In this document: positions 36,050 through 45,057 of the stretch, one piece after another
How the letters are laid out: the number at the start of each line of letters is the position of its first letter
Numbering within the stretch: the first letter of the stretch is position 1
Source of the DNA: Cognataquiflexum aquatile
Lineage (GTDB): Bacteria; Bacteroidota; Bacteroidia; Cytophagales; Cyclobacteriaceae
Direction of reading: 5' to 3'
Assembly (NCBI RefSeq): GCF_003316845.1
Contig: NZ_QMIK01000004.1
Location: 186,001-250,000, forward strand
DNA length: 64,000 nt
Notes under the pieces: model-generated
Database searches by the model: none
The model's input: the letters and a program-made list of their open reading frames with translations, nothing else
Told to the model about the DNA's origin: nothing
Position numbers and translations under genes: made by a program

Positions 36050-36667
36050 ATGAAAAAATTAATCTTACTCTCAGTTTTGGTCATCGTATCATTTCTGGAA
36101 TTGAAAGCTCAAGGTGTGGAAATTACACCGATTACAGGTTACACTTTTCCTGCTTCTTATCGTATCACTTCAGGAAATGCGAGATTAGGAGATGGTCAGA
36201 ATTGGGGAGGTAATCTAGGATTTTCCCTTAATGAACATGTGGAAATTGAGCTTTCTTACAGTTACATGGCAACGCGAGCTACAGCTTCCTCACCACTAAT
36301 AAATAATAGAGTGGATGTAAGGACACAGGTTCATTATGCGATGATTGGTGCCAACAGGCTGTTTCCCACTTCTGATGCAATGACTTTTTTTGCAGGAATG
36401 AAATTGGGAACAGGAACTTTGGCATTTCCTGACCGTGAATTTAATAATATCACCAAATTTTCTTGGGGTTTTCAAGGCGGTATGAAGTATTTTGCATCGG
36501 ACAGGATTGGTATCAGGTTGCAGGCAAACTTAATGATGCCTGTGGTAAGTGCAGGAGGAAGTCTTTGGTGGAGTCCGGGAGGAGGTACAGCTGTAGGTGT
36601 ATCCACTTGGTCGCCGATCGTTCAGTTTGGTTTTACGGGCGGTATTATTTTCCGTTTGCAGCAATAA
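36050..36667 (+). CDS. Outer-membrane beta-barrel protein, copy 2
   Basis: A 205-residue paralogue of the barrel at 34415-35032, the same length, with a signal peptide ending LELKAQ and a terminal strand GGIIFRLQQ. Conserved points with copy 1 are VEITPITGYTF, ITSGNARL, FFAGMKLG, FQGGMKYF and GGSLWWSP. The ATG at 36050 is preferred because the signal peptide starts there. Followed by a strong terminator. Confidence 0.85.
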   Translation: MKKLILLSVLVIVSFLELKAQGVEITPITGYTFPASYRITSGNARLGDGQNWGGNLGFSLNEHVEIELSYSYMATRATASSPLINNRVDVRTQVHYAMIGANRLFPTSDAMTFFAGMKLGTGTLAFPDREFNNITKFSWGFQGGMKYFASDRIGIRLQANLMMPVVSAGGSLWWSPGGGTAVGVSTWSPIVQFGFTGGIIFRLQQ

Positions 36668-36690
36668 AGGGTTAATGATGTACAATTTAA

Positions 36691-36718
36691 ACCTGCTTGG
36701 CAACAAGCAGGTTTTTTT
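36691..36718 (+). terminator. Terminator after barrel copy 2
   Basis: ACCTGCTTG / CAAGCAGGT is a perfect 9-bp stem with a GCAA tetraloop, followed by seven Ts. Confidence 0.92.
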
Positions 36719-36852
36719 ATTGCCTAATGGAAAAACATTCTCCCAAAGGATCAAAAACTTAGAAAGATAGGGACCATAATTTATCCAATAGCCATAGGAG
36801 TATTTTTTAAAGCTTGCTACTTTGCGGGCTTATCTATCTAGATCAAAGCTTC

Positions 36853-39108
36853 ATGTCATCAAATCATTCTATCAAAATTGCCGAGGAACTCGGGATCAAA
36901 GTCAAACAGGTAAACGACACCGTCGAATTGTTGGATGACGGAGCGACCGTTCCTTTTATTTCCCGATATAGAAAAGAAGTCACCGGAAGTCTGGACGAGG
37001 TGCAAGTGGCTGCCATTCGTGACAGGATCCAACAATTGCGGGAACTGGAAAAAAGGAAAGAGGCAATTTTAAAATCAATACAGGAGCAGGGAAAACTTAC
37101 CCCAGAATTGGAGAAAAAAATCCTAACCGCAGAAACCATGTCGCTTTTGGAGGATTTGTATCTGCCTTACAAACCCAAAAGAAGAACCAAAGCCACAATC
37201 GCCAGGGAAAAAGGATTGGAACCATTGGCATCCAGGATTTTTGAGCAACTTTCCATAGACCTTGAGTTTGAAGCTTCCTCTTTTATTGATACAGAAAAGG
37301 AGGTCAATTCTATCGAAGAAGCACTTCAGGGAGCAAGAGATATCATTGCCGAATGGGTAAATGAAAATGTGGAGCTGAGAAAGAAGATGCGTGACTTATT
37401 TATTAAAGAGGGTCAATTCGTATCCAAAGTCATTCCCGGCAAGGAAGAGGAAGCAATCAAATACAAGGATTATTTCGAATGGTCCGAGCCAGTCAAATCT
37501 GCGCCTTCCCATAGGGTCTTGGCAATGAGAAGGGGAGAAAAAGAGCTTTTCCTGATGTTGGACACCTGTCCTGATGAAATTTCAGCTATAGCATTGATGG
37601 AAAAGGAGATTATTCAAAATGCTGCAAACTCCTCAGTCGAGCAAGTGAAATTTGCCATCAAGGATTGCTACAAAAGATTATTGAAGCCATCGATGGAAAC
37701 AGAAGTAAGGCTTTTCACCAAAAAGAAAGCCGATGAGGAGGCGATCAAAGTTTTTGCAGACAACTTGAGGCAATTGCTCTTGGCAGCACCTTTGGGAGAA
37801 AAATCCGTTTTGGCCCTTGATCCTGGATTCAGAACAGGCTGTAAAACCGTCTGCTTGGGTCCGCAGAGTCAGTTGCTGAGTTATGATGCGATTTACCCCA
37901 ATGAGCCACAAAAGAGAACCGCTGAAGCCGGTGCGACAATCAGGCGTTTGGTGGAAAAGCACCAAGTGGAAGCCATCGCCATCGGAAACGGTACCGCAAG
38001 CCGCGAGACTGAAGCTTTTGTCAAATCATTGGGTTTGCCAAAAAATGTCATCGTCACCATGGTCAATGAAAGCGGCGCTTCCATTTATTCCGCTTCCGAT
38101 GTGGCAAGGGAAGAATTTCCGGACCACGATCTTACTATCCGAGGAGCCGTTTCTATCGGTCGCAGGCTGATGGATCCTTTGGCAGAACTGGTGAAAATCG
38201 ACCCGAAGTCAATCGGTGTCGGCCAATACCAACATGATGTAGATCAGGGAGCGTTGAAGAATTCATTGGATGATACTGTAATGAGTTGTGTCAATGGCGT
38301 AGGGGTGGAGGTCAATACTGCTTCTAAGCAATTGCTGACTTATGTCTCGGGTCTTGGTCCTGTTTTGGCACAGAACATTGTAAGCTTCAGGGAGGAAAAC
38401 GGTCCCTTCAAAAGCAGAAGTGAAATCCGGAAAGTTCCTAGGTTGGGCGAAAAGGCATTTGAACAGGCAGCAGGATTTCTGAGAATCCGAAACGCCAAAA
38501 ATCCATTGGATGCTTCAGCCGTCCACCCCGAACGCTATGAGTTGGTAGAGAAAATGGCAAAAGACATCGGTGCCAAAGTCGCTGACTTGATGACCTCAGG
38601 GGAACTCAGGTCAAAAATCATTTTGAAGAATTACATTTCTGAGACAGTTGGTTTGCCGACCTTACAGGATATCATGGCTGAACTTTCCAAACCGGGAAGA
38701 GATCCAAGGGAAAGTTTTGAGGTATTCAATTTTCAGGATGGTGTCAACGAAATGAAAGACCTGAAAGTCGGTATGAAACTTCCGGGTATCATTACCAATA
38801 TCACCAAGTTTGGCGCTTTTGTAGATATCGGGGTTCATCAGGATGGTTTGGTGCATTTGAGTCATTTGGCAGATAAGTTCGTGACTGATTCTGCTGCTGT
38901 CGTCTCCGTCAACCAAAAAGTACAGGTCACTGTCATGGAAGTGGACATTGCGAGGAAGCGGATAGCATTGAGTATGAAATCGGATCCATTTGCTGCCAAG
39001 GGAAGCTTCACCCCAAAAGAAAAACCTGAAGAAAAGAAAAAGAAAGAAGCCGAAGTAGAAGGTGACTTGGCTGCGAAGTTGGCGTTGCTGAAGGGGAGGT
39101 TTAGGTAG
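36853..39108 (+). CDS. tex: Tex-family RNA-binding protein
   Basis: A 751-residue transcription accessory protein. In order it has the N-terminal helical Tex domain (VPFISRYRKEVTG, DLYLPYKPKRRTKATIA), a YqgF/RNase H-like domain (VLALDPGFRTGCKTV), a helix-hairpin-helix pair (LLTYVSGLGPVLAQNIVSFREENGPF) and a C-terminal S1 domain (GMKLPGIITNITKFGAFVDIGVHQDGLVHLS). A lysine- and glutamate-rich tail follows. All parts and the total length agree with Tex. The ATG at 36853 is chosen; the ATG at 36814 would add 13 residues unlike the family. Confidence 0.96.
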   Translation: MSSNHSIKIAEELGIKVKQVNDTVELLDDGATVPFISRYRKEVTGSLDEVQVAAIRDRIQQLRELEKRKEAILKSIQEQGKLTPELEKKILTAETMSLLEDLYLPYKPKRRTKATIAREKGLEPLASRIFEQLSIDLEFEASSFIDTEKEVNSIEEALQGARDIIAEWVNENVELRKKMRDLFIKEGQFVSKVIPGKEEEAIKYKDYFEWSEPVKSAPSHRVLAMRRGEKELFLMLDTCPDEISAIALMEKEIIQNAANSSVEQVKFAIKDCYKRLLKPSMETEVRLFTKKKADEEAIKVFADNLRQLLLAAPLGEKSVLALDPGFRTGCKTVCLGPQSQLLSYDAIYPNEPQKRTAEAGATIRRLVEKHQVEAIAIGNGTASRETEAFVKSLGLPKNVIVTMVNESGASIYSASDVAREEFPDHDLTIRGAVSIGRRLMDPLAELVKIDPKSIGVGQYQHDVDQGALKNSLDDTVMSCVNGVGVEVNTASKQLLTYVSGLGPVLAQNIVSFREENGPFKSRSEIRKVPRLGEKAFEQAAGFLRIRNAKNPLDASAVHPERYELVEKMAKDIGAKVADLMTSGELRSKIILKNYISETVGLPTLQDIMAELSKPGRDPRESFEVFNFQDGVNEMKDLKVGMKLPGIITNITKFGAFVDIGVHQDGLVHLSHLADKFVTDSAAVVSVNQKVQVTVMEVDIARKRIALSMKSDPFAAKGSFTPKEKPEEKKKKEAEVEGDLAAKLALLKGRFR

Positions 39109-39153
39109 AATTGAAAGATTGGAAAATTGAAAGATTTCAAAATTGAAAAATGG

Positions 39154-39178
39154 GCTTCCGACAGCAGAAGCTTTTTTT
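39154..39178 (+). terminator. Terminator after tex
   Basis: GCTTC / GAAGC stem with an eight-base loop and seven Ts. Confidence 0.6.
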
Positions 39179-39195
39179 GCCTTATTCCTTCAAAT

Positions 39196-39285
39196 CCATA
39201 AAAGTAGCTACTTCTGTGGATCGTATTCCATAAAAGTAGCTGCTTTTATGGATCGTATTCCATAAAAGTTGCTATATTTGGAATA
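39196..39285 (+). repeat. Three 32-bp direct repeats upstream of the DUF4143 ATPase
   Basis: Units begin CCATAAAAGTAGCT at 39196, 39228 and 39260 (third reads CCATAAAAGTTGCT and is partial), spaced exactly 32 bp, about three helical turns. Unit 2 contains a perfect inverted repeat CCATAAAA/TTTTATGG. The third unit runs into TATATTTG (39273-39280), a perfect -7 box, and the flanks TATTCC/GGAATA are also inverted. This looks like a repeated operator over the ATPase promoter. Confidence 0.75.
39273..39280 (+). promoter_or_regulatory. Candidate -7 promoter element of the DUF4143 ATPase gene
   Basis: TATATTTG matches TAnnTTTG and lies 41 bases before the ATG, within the third 32-bp repeat. A clean -33 TTG is not seen at the usual distance, so activity may depend on the protein binding the repeats. 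Confidence 0.5.
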
Positions 39286-39320
39286 ACAAAGATTGTCCAC
39301 TGCATAAAATCCTGGGAATA

Positions 39321-40445
39321 ATGGATATTGGAAGGTTACAAAAACATTGGATTGGAGAAAAGCTTCATAAAGGGAAAGTCATAATCGTCATTGGTCCAAG
39401 ACAGGTTGGAAAAACTACCTTGATCAATGAATTATTGAAATCTGAGAGCTTTTTATTTTTGGACGGGGATGACCCGACCGTTCGAGAACTTCTTAATTCT
39501 CCAAACACGGAGCAATTAAGGAGTATTTTGGGAGGTTATTCCTTGGTTTTTATAGATGAGGCCCAAAGAATCAAAGACATTGGGATTACTCTAAAATTAA
39601 TTCATGATAGGTTTAAAGATGTGCAGTTATTGGTAAGTGGCTCCTCATCTTTTGAGCTTTCCGGGTTGACACAAGAACCTCTCACAGGGAGAAAATGGAC
39701 ATTTTTTTTATTTCCGATTAGTTGGGAAGAGTGGGAAAAGCAGGTAGGATATTTGAGGGCTGAGCAAAGTATTGAGGAAAGATTGGTATTTGGTATGTAT
39801 CCAGAAATCCTGACAAACGTGCCTGATCAAAAGGAGTTGCTTTTGGAACTTTCAGAAAGCTACTTATATAAAGATATTTTTTCCTTGGGACTTATCAAGA
39901 AACCTGATGCTATCCATAGACTGCTGCAAGCCTTGGCCTACCAAGTTGGAAATGAAGTTTCATTCAATGAATTGAGTAATCTTTTGAAAATCGATGTCAA
40001 AACCGTTATCAGTTATATAGAATTATTGGAGCAGGCTTTTGTGGTTTTCAGATTAGGGACCTTCAGCAGAAACCTACGCAATGAAATAAAAACAAATAAA
40101 AAGATATATTTCTATGATAATGGGGTTAGAAATGCCTTGATAAACAATTTCCAACCTGTTTCACTGAGAAATGATATCGGTGCACTATGGGAAAATTTTC
40201 TGATAAGTGAACGGGTAAAATTTTTGGAATACCATAAAGTGAACAGGGATATATTTTTCTGGAGAACTAAATTTCAACAGGAGATTGATTTTGTAGAAAC
40301 ATTTGACGGAAAAGTGCTTGGATTTGAATTTAAATGGAATCCGAAACAAAAAGTGAATTTTCCTGCTTCATTTATAGAATCATATCAGGCAGAGACTAAA
40401 GTCATCCATAGGGACAATTTTAGGGAATTTGTGATGGGGAATTAA
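39321..40445 (+). CDS. ATPase with AAA_14 and DUF4143 domains
   Basis: A 374-residue ATPase. The N-terminal AAA_14 domain has Walker A GPRQVGKT (residues ~27-34), Walker B LVFIDEAQRI and the sensor VSGSSSFEL. The C-terminal DUF4143 domain includes a winged-helix-like segment VSFNELSNLLKIDVKTVISYIELLEQAFVVFRL and an endonuclease-like end (FFWRTKFQQEIDFVE). These proteins are abundant and patchily distributed in Bacteroidota; their role is unsettled. The upstream 32-bp repeats suggest self-control. Confidence 0.92.
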   Translation: MDIGRLQKHWIGEKLHKGKVIIVIGPRQVGKTTLINELLKSESFLFLDGDDPTVRELLNSPNTEQLRSILGGYSLVFIDEAQRIKDIGITLKLIHDRFKDVQLLVSGSSSFELSGLTQEPLTGRKWTFFLFPISWEEWEKQVGYLRAEQSIEERLVFGMYPEILTNVPDQKELLLELSESYLYKDIFSLGLIKKPDAIHRLLQALAYQVGNEVSFNELSNLLKIDVKTVISYIELLEQAFVVFRLGTFSRNLRNEIKTNKKIYFYDNGVRNALINNFQPVSLRNDIGALWENFLISERVKFLEYHKVNRDIFFWRTKFQQEIDFVETFDGKVLGFEFKWNPKQKVNFPASFIESYQAETKVIHRDNFREFVMGN

Positions 40446-40537
40446 AACCCCCTTCAATTTTCCAATCCCAGATTTTTCATTCTTCCAATTACTCCGACAG
40501 TATATGTCGAATAAAGGTAATTTTTATAAACATATAT

Positions 40538-40556
40538 ATGTTATTTAAAATAACAT
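40538..40556. promoter_or_regulatory. Perfect 19-bp palindrome, likely operator of the LexA-like repressor
   Basis: ATGTTATTT-A-AAATAACAT is a perfect 9-1-9 palindrome lying 27 bases before the small gene and upstream of the repressor gene. Size and symmetry fit a site for a dimeric HTH repressor, and it sits where it could block the promoter of the two-gene unit. Confidence 0.65.
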
Positions 40557-40583
40557 TTTTATATTAGCTCCTGTTAAAACGCT

Positions 40584-40847
40584 ATGGACATGGAAGCTAT
40601 CGACAAAATCAGTGTAACTCAAAAAGAACTTCCTTCGGGAAATTGTCAGGTGAAGTTTTTTATCGAAGATGAGAGGAAGCCCCAATACGGTTACCTTTTG
40701 GTCAACGAACCCAAGCCGGTAGGGGAGATCATCGCCGAAATCCAGGAGCGGTTGGAGAGAAGAAGGATGGCAACCTCGGGTTTGAATCCATTCTCGGTAA
40801 TGCACCAACAAAAAGAGGATAACAATTTTTACTTGTATTCAGCTTAA
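40584..40847 (+). CDS. Small hypothetical protein encoded with the LexA-like repressor
   Basis: An 87-residue protein that I do not recognise. It has predicted strands (VKFFIEDERKPQYGYLLVN), then a charged helix (EIIAEIQERLERRRMA) and a polar tail. No signal or membrane segment. It precedes the repressor gene by 10 bases and follows the palindrome, so the two genes probably form a self-controlled unit. It could modulate the repressor or be an unrelated first gene. Confidence 0.65.
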   Translation: MDMEAIDKISVTQKELPSGNCQVKFFIEDERKPQYGYLLVNEPKPVGEIIAEIQERLERRRMATSGLNPFSVMHQQKEDNNFYLYSA

Positions 40848-40857
40848 AAGAATTCAT

Positions 40858-41625
40858 ATGATACTCGCCAAGAATCTTAGATTTCTCAGGACAGAAAAGG
40901 GATTGACCCAAACTGACCTCGCCGAAAAGCTTGGTGTGCAGCGCACCATGATTTCAGCTTATGAAGACGGAAGATCCGAACCAAAGCTTTCAGCCTTGGA
41001 TATTATTGCGGAACTGTTTGCGGTGAGTATAGATGAATTGCTCCACCACGATATCCAACAGTTTGGAAGAAAGGCATCGAAAAACAAAGAAATCAAAATC
41101 CTGACAATTGCTGCCGATGAAAGCGACCGCGAGAACATCACGATGGTGGGACAAAAGGCATCTGCCGGATATCTGAATGGTTTTGCTGATCCGGAGTACA
41201 TGGAATCTTTGCCGCAGTTTCATATTCCGACCCTCTCGAGAAGTGCGACTTACCGGGCCTTTGAACTCAGCGGAGACAGCATGCTTCCCTTGGTCGCCGG
41301 CACCGTGATTATCGGTTCTTATATCGAGCAATTGAGAGATATCAAAAGCGGCAAAACATACGTTCTTGTCACCTCTTCTGAGGGGGTGGTTTACAAAAGG
41401 GTGTTCAATTACCTCGAAGAAAACGGTAAATTATTTTTGGTTTCTGACAATGAACATTACAAACCTTATGAAGTCAAAGCGGAAGATGTCGTCGAAATAT
41501 GGGAAGCGAAGGCATTTATCAGTACGGACTTCCCCAATCCAAAAGACAAAGCCAAGCCGGTAAGCCTGGATGATATTTCCCAGATGATCCTGGATTTGAA
41601 GTCTGAAATTATTCGATTGAGATAG
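40858..41625 (+). CDS. LexA/CI-type self-cleaving transcriptional repressor
   Basis: A 255-residue regulator. The XRE-type HTH is at residues 5-60 (KNLRFLRTEKGLTQTDLAEKLG). The C-terminal S24 domain has nucleophile Ser141 in GDSMLPL and general-base Lys180 in VYKRV, with a candidate cleavage bond Ala103-Gly104 in KASAGY. Spacings of 38 and 39 residues resemble the 35 and 37 of E. coli LexA. So self-cleavage on DNA damage or similar stress is plausible. The palindrome at 40538 is its likely operator. No UmuC, ImuA or DnaE2 gene is adjacent. It could derive from a phage CI, though no phage genes are near. Confidence 0.9.
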   Translation: MILAKNLRFLRTEKGLTQTDLAEKLGVQRTMISAYEDGRSEPKLSALDIIAELFAVSIDELLHHDIQQFGRKASKNKEIKILTIAADESDRENITMVGQKASAGYLNGFADPEYMESLPQFHIPTLSRSATYRAFELSGDSMLPLVAGTVIIGSYIEQLRDIKSGKTYVLVTSSEGVVYKRVFNYLEENGKLFLVSDNEHYKPYEVKAEDVVEIWEAKAFISTDFPNPKDKAKPVSLDDISQMILDLKSEIIRLR

Positions 41626-41686
41626 GGGTTTTATTTAAATCAAATATGGTCAATCCTGCCAATACAATTGGTTCAAACATAAAGTA

Positions 41687-42421
41687 CTAGTCTTCATAGG
41701 TTTTTGAAGAATCCGCAATTAATCTGTTCACTTCAGCCATTTCTTTTTTGCTCAGGTCGCGCCATTTGCCGATTTGCTGATCGAGGATGATGTTCATGAT
41801 GCGGATGCGCTTGAGTTTGGTGATTTTGTAGCCAAGGTAATCGCACATTCTCCTGATCTGCCTGTTGAGTCCTTGGGTCAAAACAATATTGAATTTGTAA
41901 GTATTGATCTGCCGAACTTCACATTTATTGGTGATGGTGTCCAAGATCGGAATCCCATTCGCCATTTTATGGATAAAAGTTTTGGTGATAGGTTTGTCCA
42001 CCGTCACCACATATTCCTTTTCATGGTTGTTTTTAGCCCGCAGGATTTTATTCACAATATCACCGTCGCTGGTAAGCAGGATGAGTCCTTCACTTTCCTT
42101 GTCAAGCCTACCAATCGGAAAAATCCGCTTTGGATGGTTGATAAAATCGATGATGTTGTTTTTTTCGGCCTTTAGATCCGTCGTACAGACGATACCGATT
42201 GGTTTGTTGAATGCAATGTAAACATGTTCTTCCTCCGGTTCGGAAATCAGCTTCCCATCTACCCTGATTTGGTCTCCGGGATTGATTTTGGTTCCCATTT
42301 CAGGAACATTGCCATTGATCGTTACCCTTCCCGCATCAATGAGTTTGTCTGCTTCCCTTCTGGAGCAAAACCCCACTTCGCTGAGGTATTTATTGATCCG
42401 TGTGCCACTGGATTCGGTCAT
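41687..42421 (-). CDS. rluF: 23S rRNA pseudouridine synthase F
   Basis: A 244-residue enzyme with an N-terminal S4 RNA-binding domain (TRINKYLSEVGFCSRREADKLIDAGRVTING) and the RsuA/RluF catalytic domain, in which the catalytic aspartate is in IGRLDKESEGLILLT. The C-terminal TQGLNRQIRRMCDYLGYKITKLKRIRIMN is characteristic of RluF, which modifies U2604 of 23S rRNA in E. coli. A start at 42445 is possible; 42421 aligns better with the family. Confidence 0.9.
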   Translation of the reverse strand: MTESSGTRINKYLSEVGFCSRREADKLIDAGRVTINGNVPEMGTKINPGDQIRVDGKLISEPEEEHVYIAFNKPIGIVCTTDLKAEKNNIIDFINHPKRIFPIGRLDKESEGLILLTSDGDIVNKILRAKNNHEKEYVVTVDKPITKTFIHKMANGIPILDTITNKCEVRQINTYKFNIVLTQGLNRQIRRMCDYLGYKITKLKRIRIMNIILDQQIGKWRDLSKKEMAEVNRLIADSSKTYED

Positions 42422-42563
42422 TTGAGCTTTGATTTGAGTCTGCAAAGAACAGGCATTTAGAATAAAAATGAAAGTCAGAACCTTAAGTGATTTCTGTCAT
42501 ATTATTTTTTGGAGATTCAAAGTAAATTATCCTCATCAATACACCAACTTAAACAACCTGACC

Positions 42564-44948
42564 ATGAGGTATGCCATTCCTTTTAAAGATATCCGAAACA
42601 AAGATATTGCAATAGTAGGAGGTAAAAATGCCTCATTGGGAGAGATGATCCATGAATTGGGTCCGCTTGGTATCAGGATTCCGGATGGCTTTGCGACGAC
42701 AGCAGAGGCCTTTAGGCTATTCTTAAAAGACAACAACCTGATCGATTCTTTGAACAAGGAATTGAAAAAGCTTGATACCAAATCCTTGGATAATTTACCC
42801 GAGATAGGAAAAGCCTGTAGGAAACTGATGCTTTCAGGAAAGATTCCGGATGCAGTGAAGCAAGATGTTCTTTCTGCTTTTAAAGAATTGAACAATGGTC
42901 AAGGGTTTTCTTTTGCCGTCCGAAGTTCGGCTACGGCCGAGGATTTGCCGACGGCGAGTTTTGCCGGGCAACATAGCAGTTTTTTGAATGTGGCTGGTGA
43001 AGAAAAAATACTTGAGGCAATTCATGGTTGCTATGTATCCCTTTTCAATGACCGAGCTATCAAATACAGGATTGACAATGGATTTGACCATATGCAGGTG
43101 GCCTTATCCGCCGGTGTACAGCGAATGGTCAGATCGGATATCAGCAGTGCCGGCGTTGCTTTCACCATTGACCCGGAGTCAGGATTCGCAAATGTGATTT
43201 ACATCACCTCAGCTTGGGGATTGGGTGAAAACATTGTTCAGGGCGCGGTCAATCCCGATGAATTTTATGCTTTTAAACCTTCTATAGAAAAAGGTAAAAA
43301 AGCCCTTTTTACCAGGAGATTAGGGGCAAAAGAAAACAAGATGGTCTATGCTGTCGGTACAGAAAGGCCTATCGTCAATGTCAAAACCAGCCCGATGGAG
43401 CAAATCATTTTTTCTCTTTCCGATGAGGAAGTAGAGTCATTGGCCGAATGGTGTTTCCAAATTGAAAAACATTATAAGCTTCCCATGGATATCGAATGGG
43501 CAAAAGACGGTTTGACAGGAGAGATGTTTATTGTGCAGGCCCGGCCCGAAACCATCCATGGAAAGGATCAAAAAATCACTACCAAAGAATACAAGTTGCT
43601 TTCCAAAGCTGACCCGATCACGAAGGGAAAGGCAGTAGGAAGGTCCATTGCAAGCGGACCGGTTTGTATCATCCATTCTGTCAAGGATGTGGGTAAGGTA
43701 AAGGATGGCGACGTCATCGTGGCCGACATTACCAATCCGGATTGGAATGCCATGCTTAGAAAGGCAATTTGTATCGTGACCAATAAAGGAGGGCGAACAA
43801 GCCATGCATCCATTGTGGCAAGGGAACTTGGAATCCATGCCGTGGTAGGTACAGGAGACGCAACCCAAAAACTGAAAGATGGGCAAATGATTACTGTTTC
43901 CTGCATTGAAGGAGATGAGGGAATGGTATATGATGGGAAGTTGGAATGGTCAGAAAAAATCATTGACCTTCAGAAAGTGCCGCCGACTAAAACCAAGCCG
44001 ATGTTTATTTTAGCCGACCCTTCCAAGGCTTTTCGGTTCTCGTTTTATCCCAATGAGGGAGTTGGATTGCTAAGAATGGAATTTATCATCAGCAATGAAA
44101 TCAGGATTCACCCCATGGCTTTGGCCGATTTTGATAAGCTTCATGATTCCAATGACAAAAAATCCATTGCCGCCATCACGCAACAATATCCCGATAAAAA
44201 GAAATATTTTATTGAGAAATTATCCGAATCAGTTGCGATGGTGGCTGCGGCTTTCTATCCAAAAGATGTCATCGTCAGAATGAGTGATTTCAAATCAAAT
44301 GAATATGCGCAGCTGATAGGTGGAAAGGTTTTTGAACCGGAAGAAGAAAATCCCATGATCGGATTCCGTGGAGCGTCCAGGTATTATAATGAGCGGTACA
44401 AAGCTGGTTTTGGATTGGAATGTGAGGCGATGCGTGTCATCAGGGAAGATATGGGTTTCACCAATGTCAAGCTGATGGTTCCGTTTTGCAGGACTGTGGA
44501 GGAAGGAAAAAAAGTCTTGGAGACAATGAGAGAATTTGGATTGGAAAGAGGCAAGAATGGATTGGAAGTCTATGTCATGGCCGAGATTCCAAGTAATGTC
44601 ATCCTTGCCAAAGAGTTTGCGGAGATTTTCGATGGATTTTCTATCGGTTCAAACGACCTTACCCAACTGACTCTTGGGATTGACCGGGATTCAGAAATAG
44701 TTTCTGACATTTTTGACGAGAACAATGAGGCCGTCAAAAGCATGTTATCTATGGTAATCCAATCAGCCAAAAAAGCCAAAGTCAAAATCGGTCTTTGTGG
44801 GCAGGCGCCGAGTGATTACCCGGAATTTGCCGGTTTTTTGGTGGACGAAGGTATTGACAGCATTTCTTTCAATCCTGATGCGCTTTTGAAAGGAATAGAA
44901 AACATTGCACTTGCAGAATCAAAAAAACACACGAAAATCAAAAATTAA
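42564..44948 (+). CDS. ppsA: Phosphoenolpyruvate synthase
   Basis: A 794-residue enzyme converting pyruvate and ATP to PEP, AMP and phosphate for gluconeogenesis. The N-terminal ATP-grasp domain has GGKNASLGEMI and AVRSSATAEDLPTASFAGQH; the swivelling phosphohistidine is in GGRTSHASIVARELGIHAVVG; the C-terminal PEP barrel includes GFRGASRYY, GLECEAMRVIREDMG and the catalytic GLCGQAPSDYPEF. The ATG at 42564 is chosen because the upstream in-frame extension is not family-like. Single-gene unit. Confidence 0.95.
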   Translation: MRYAIPFKDIRNKDIAIVGGKNASLGEMIHELGPLGIRIPDGFATTAEAFRLFLKDNNLIDSLNKELKKLDTKSLDNLPEIGKACRKLMLSGKIPDAVKQDVLSAFKELNNGQGFSFAVRSSATAEDLPTASFAGQHSSFLNVAGEEKILEAIHGCYVSLFNDRAIKYRIDNGFDHMQVALSAGVQRMVRSDISSAGVAFTIDPESGFANVIYITSAWGLGENIVQGAVNPDEFYAFKPSIEKGKKALFTRRLGAKENKMVYAVGTERPIVNVKTSPMEQIIFSLSDEEVESLAEWCFQIEKHYKLPMDIEWAKDGLTGEMFIVQARPETIHGKDQKITTKEYKLLSKADPITKGKAVGRSIASGPVCIIHSVKDVGKVKDGDVIVADITNPDWNAMLRKAICIVTNKGGRTSHASIVARELGIHAVVGTGDATQKLKDGQMITVSCIEGDEGMVYDGKLEWSEKIIDLQKVPPTKTKPMFILADPSKAFRFSFYPNEGVGLLRMEFIISNEIRIHPMALADFDKLHDSNDKKSIAAITQQYPDKKKYFIEKLSESVAMVAAAFYPKDVIVRMSDFKSNEYAQLIGGKVFEPEEENPMIGFRGASRYYNERYKAGFGLECEAMRVIREDMGFTNVKLMVPFCRTVEEGKKVLETMREFGLERGKNGLEVYVMAEIPSNVILAKEFAEIFDGFSIGSNDLTQLTLGIDRDSEIVSDIFDENNEAVKSMLSMVIQSAKKAKVKIGLCGQAPSDYPEFAGFLVDEGIDSISFNPDALLKGIENIALAESKKHTKIKN

Positions 44949-45057
44949 GAGCTTCAATTTAAAGGAACATTGGCCCGAAAACAGTAACTTAATTTCGGGA
45001 ATTAAAATAAATTTAAAACCGAGCAATGAACATTTATATCAATAAAACCCAAATAAT

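Noticed and set aside
39196-39280. 32-bp repeats as a small CRISPR array
   Set aside because: The units adjoin with no unique spacers between them, and no cas gene is near.
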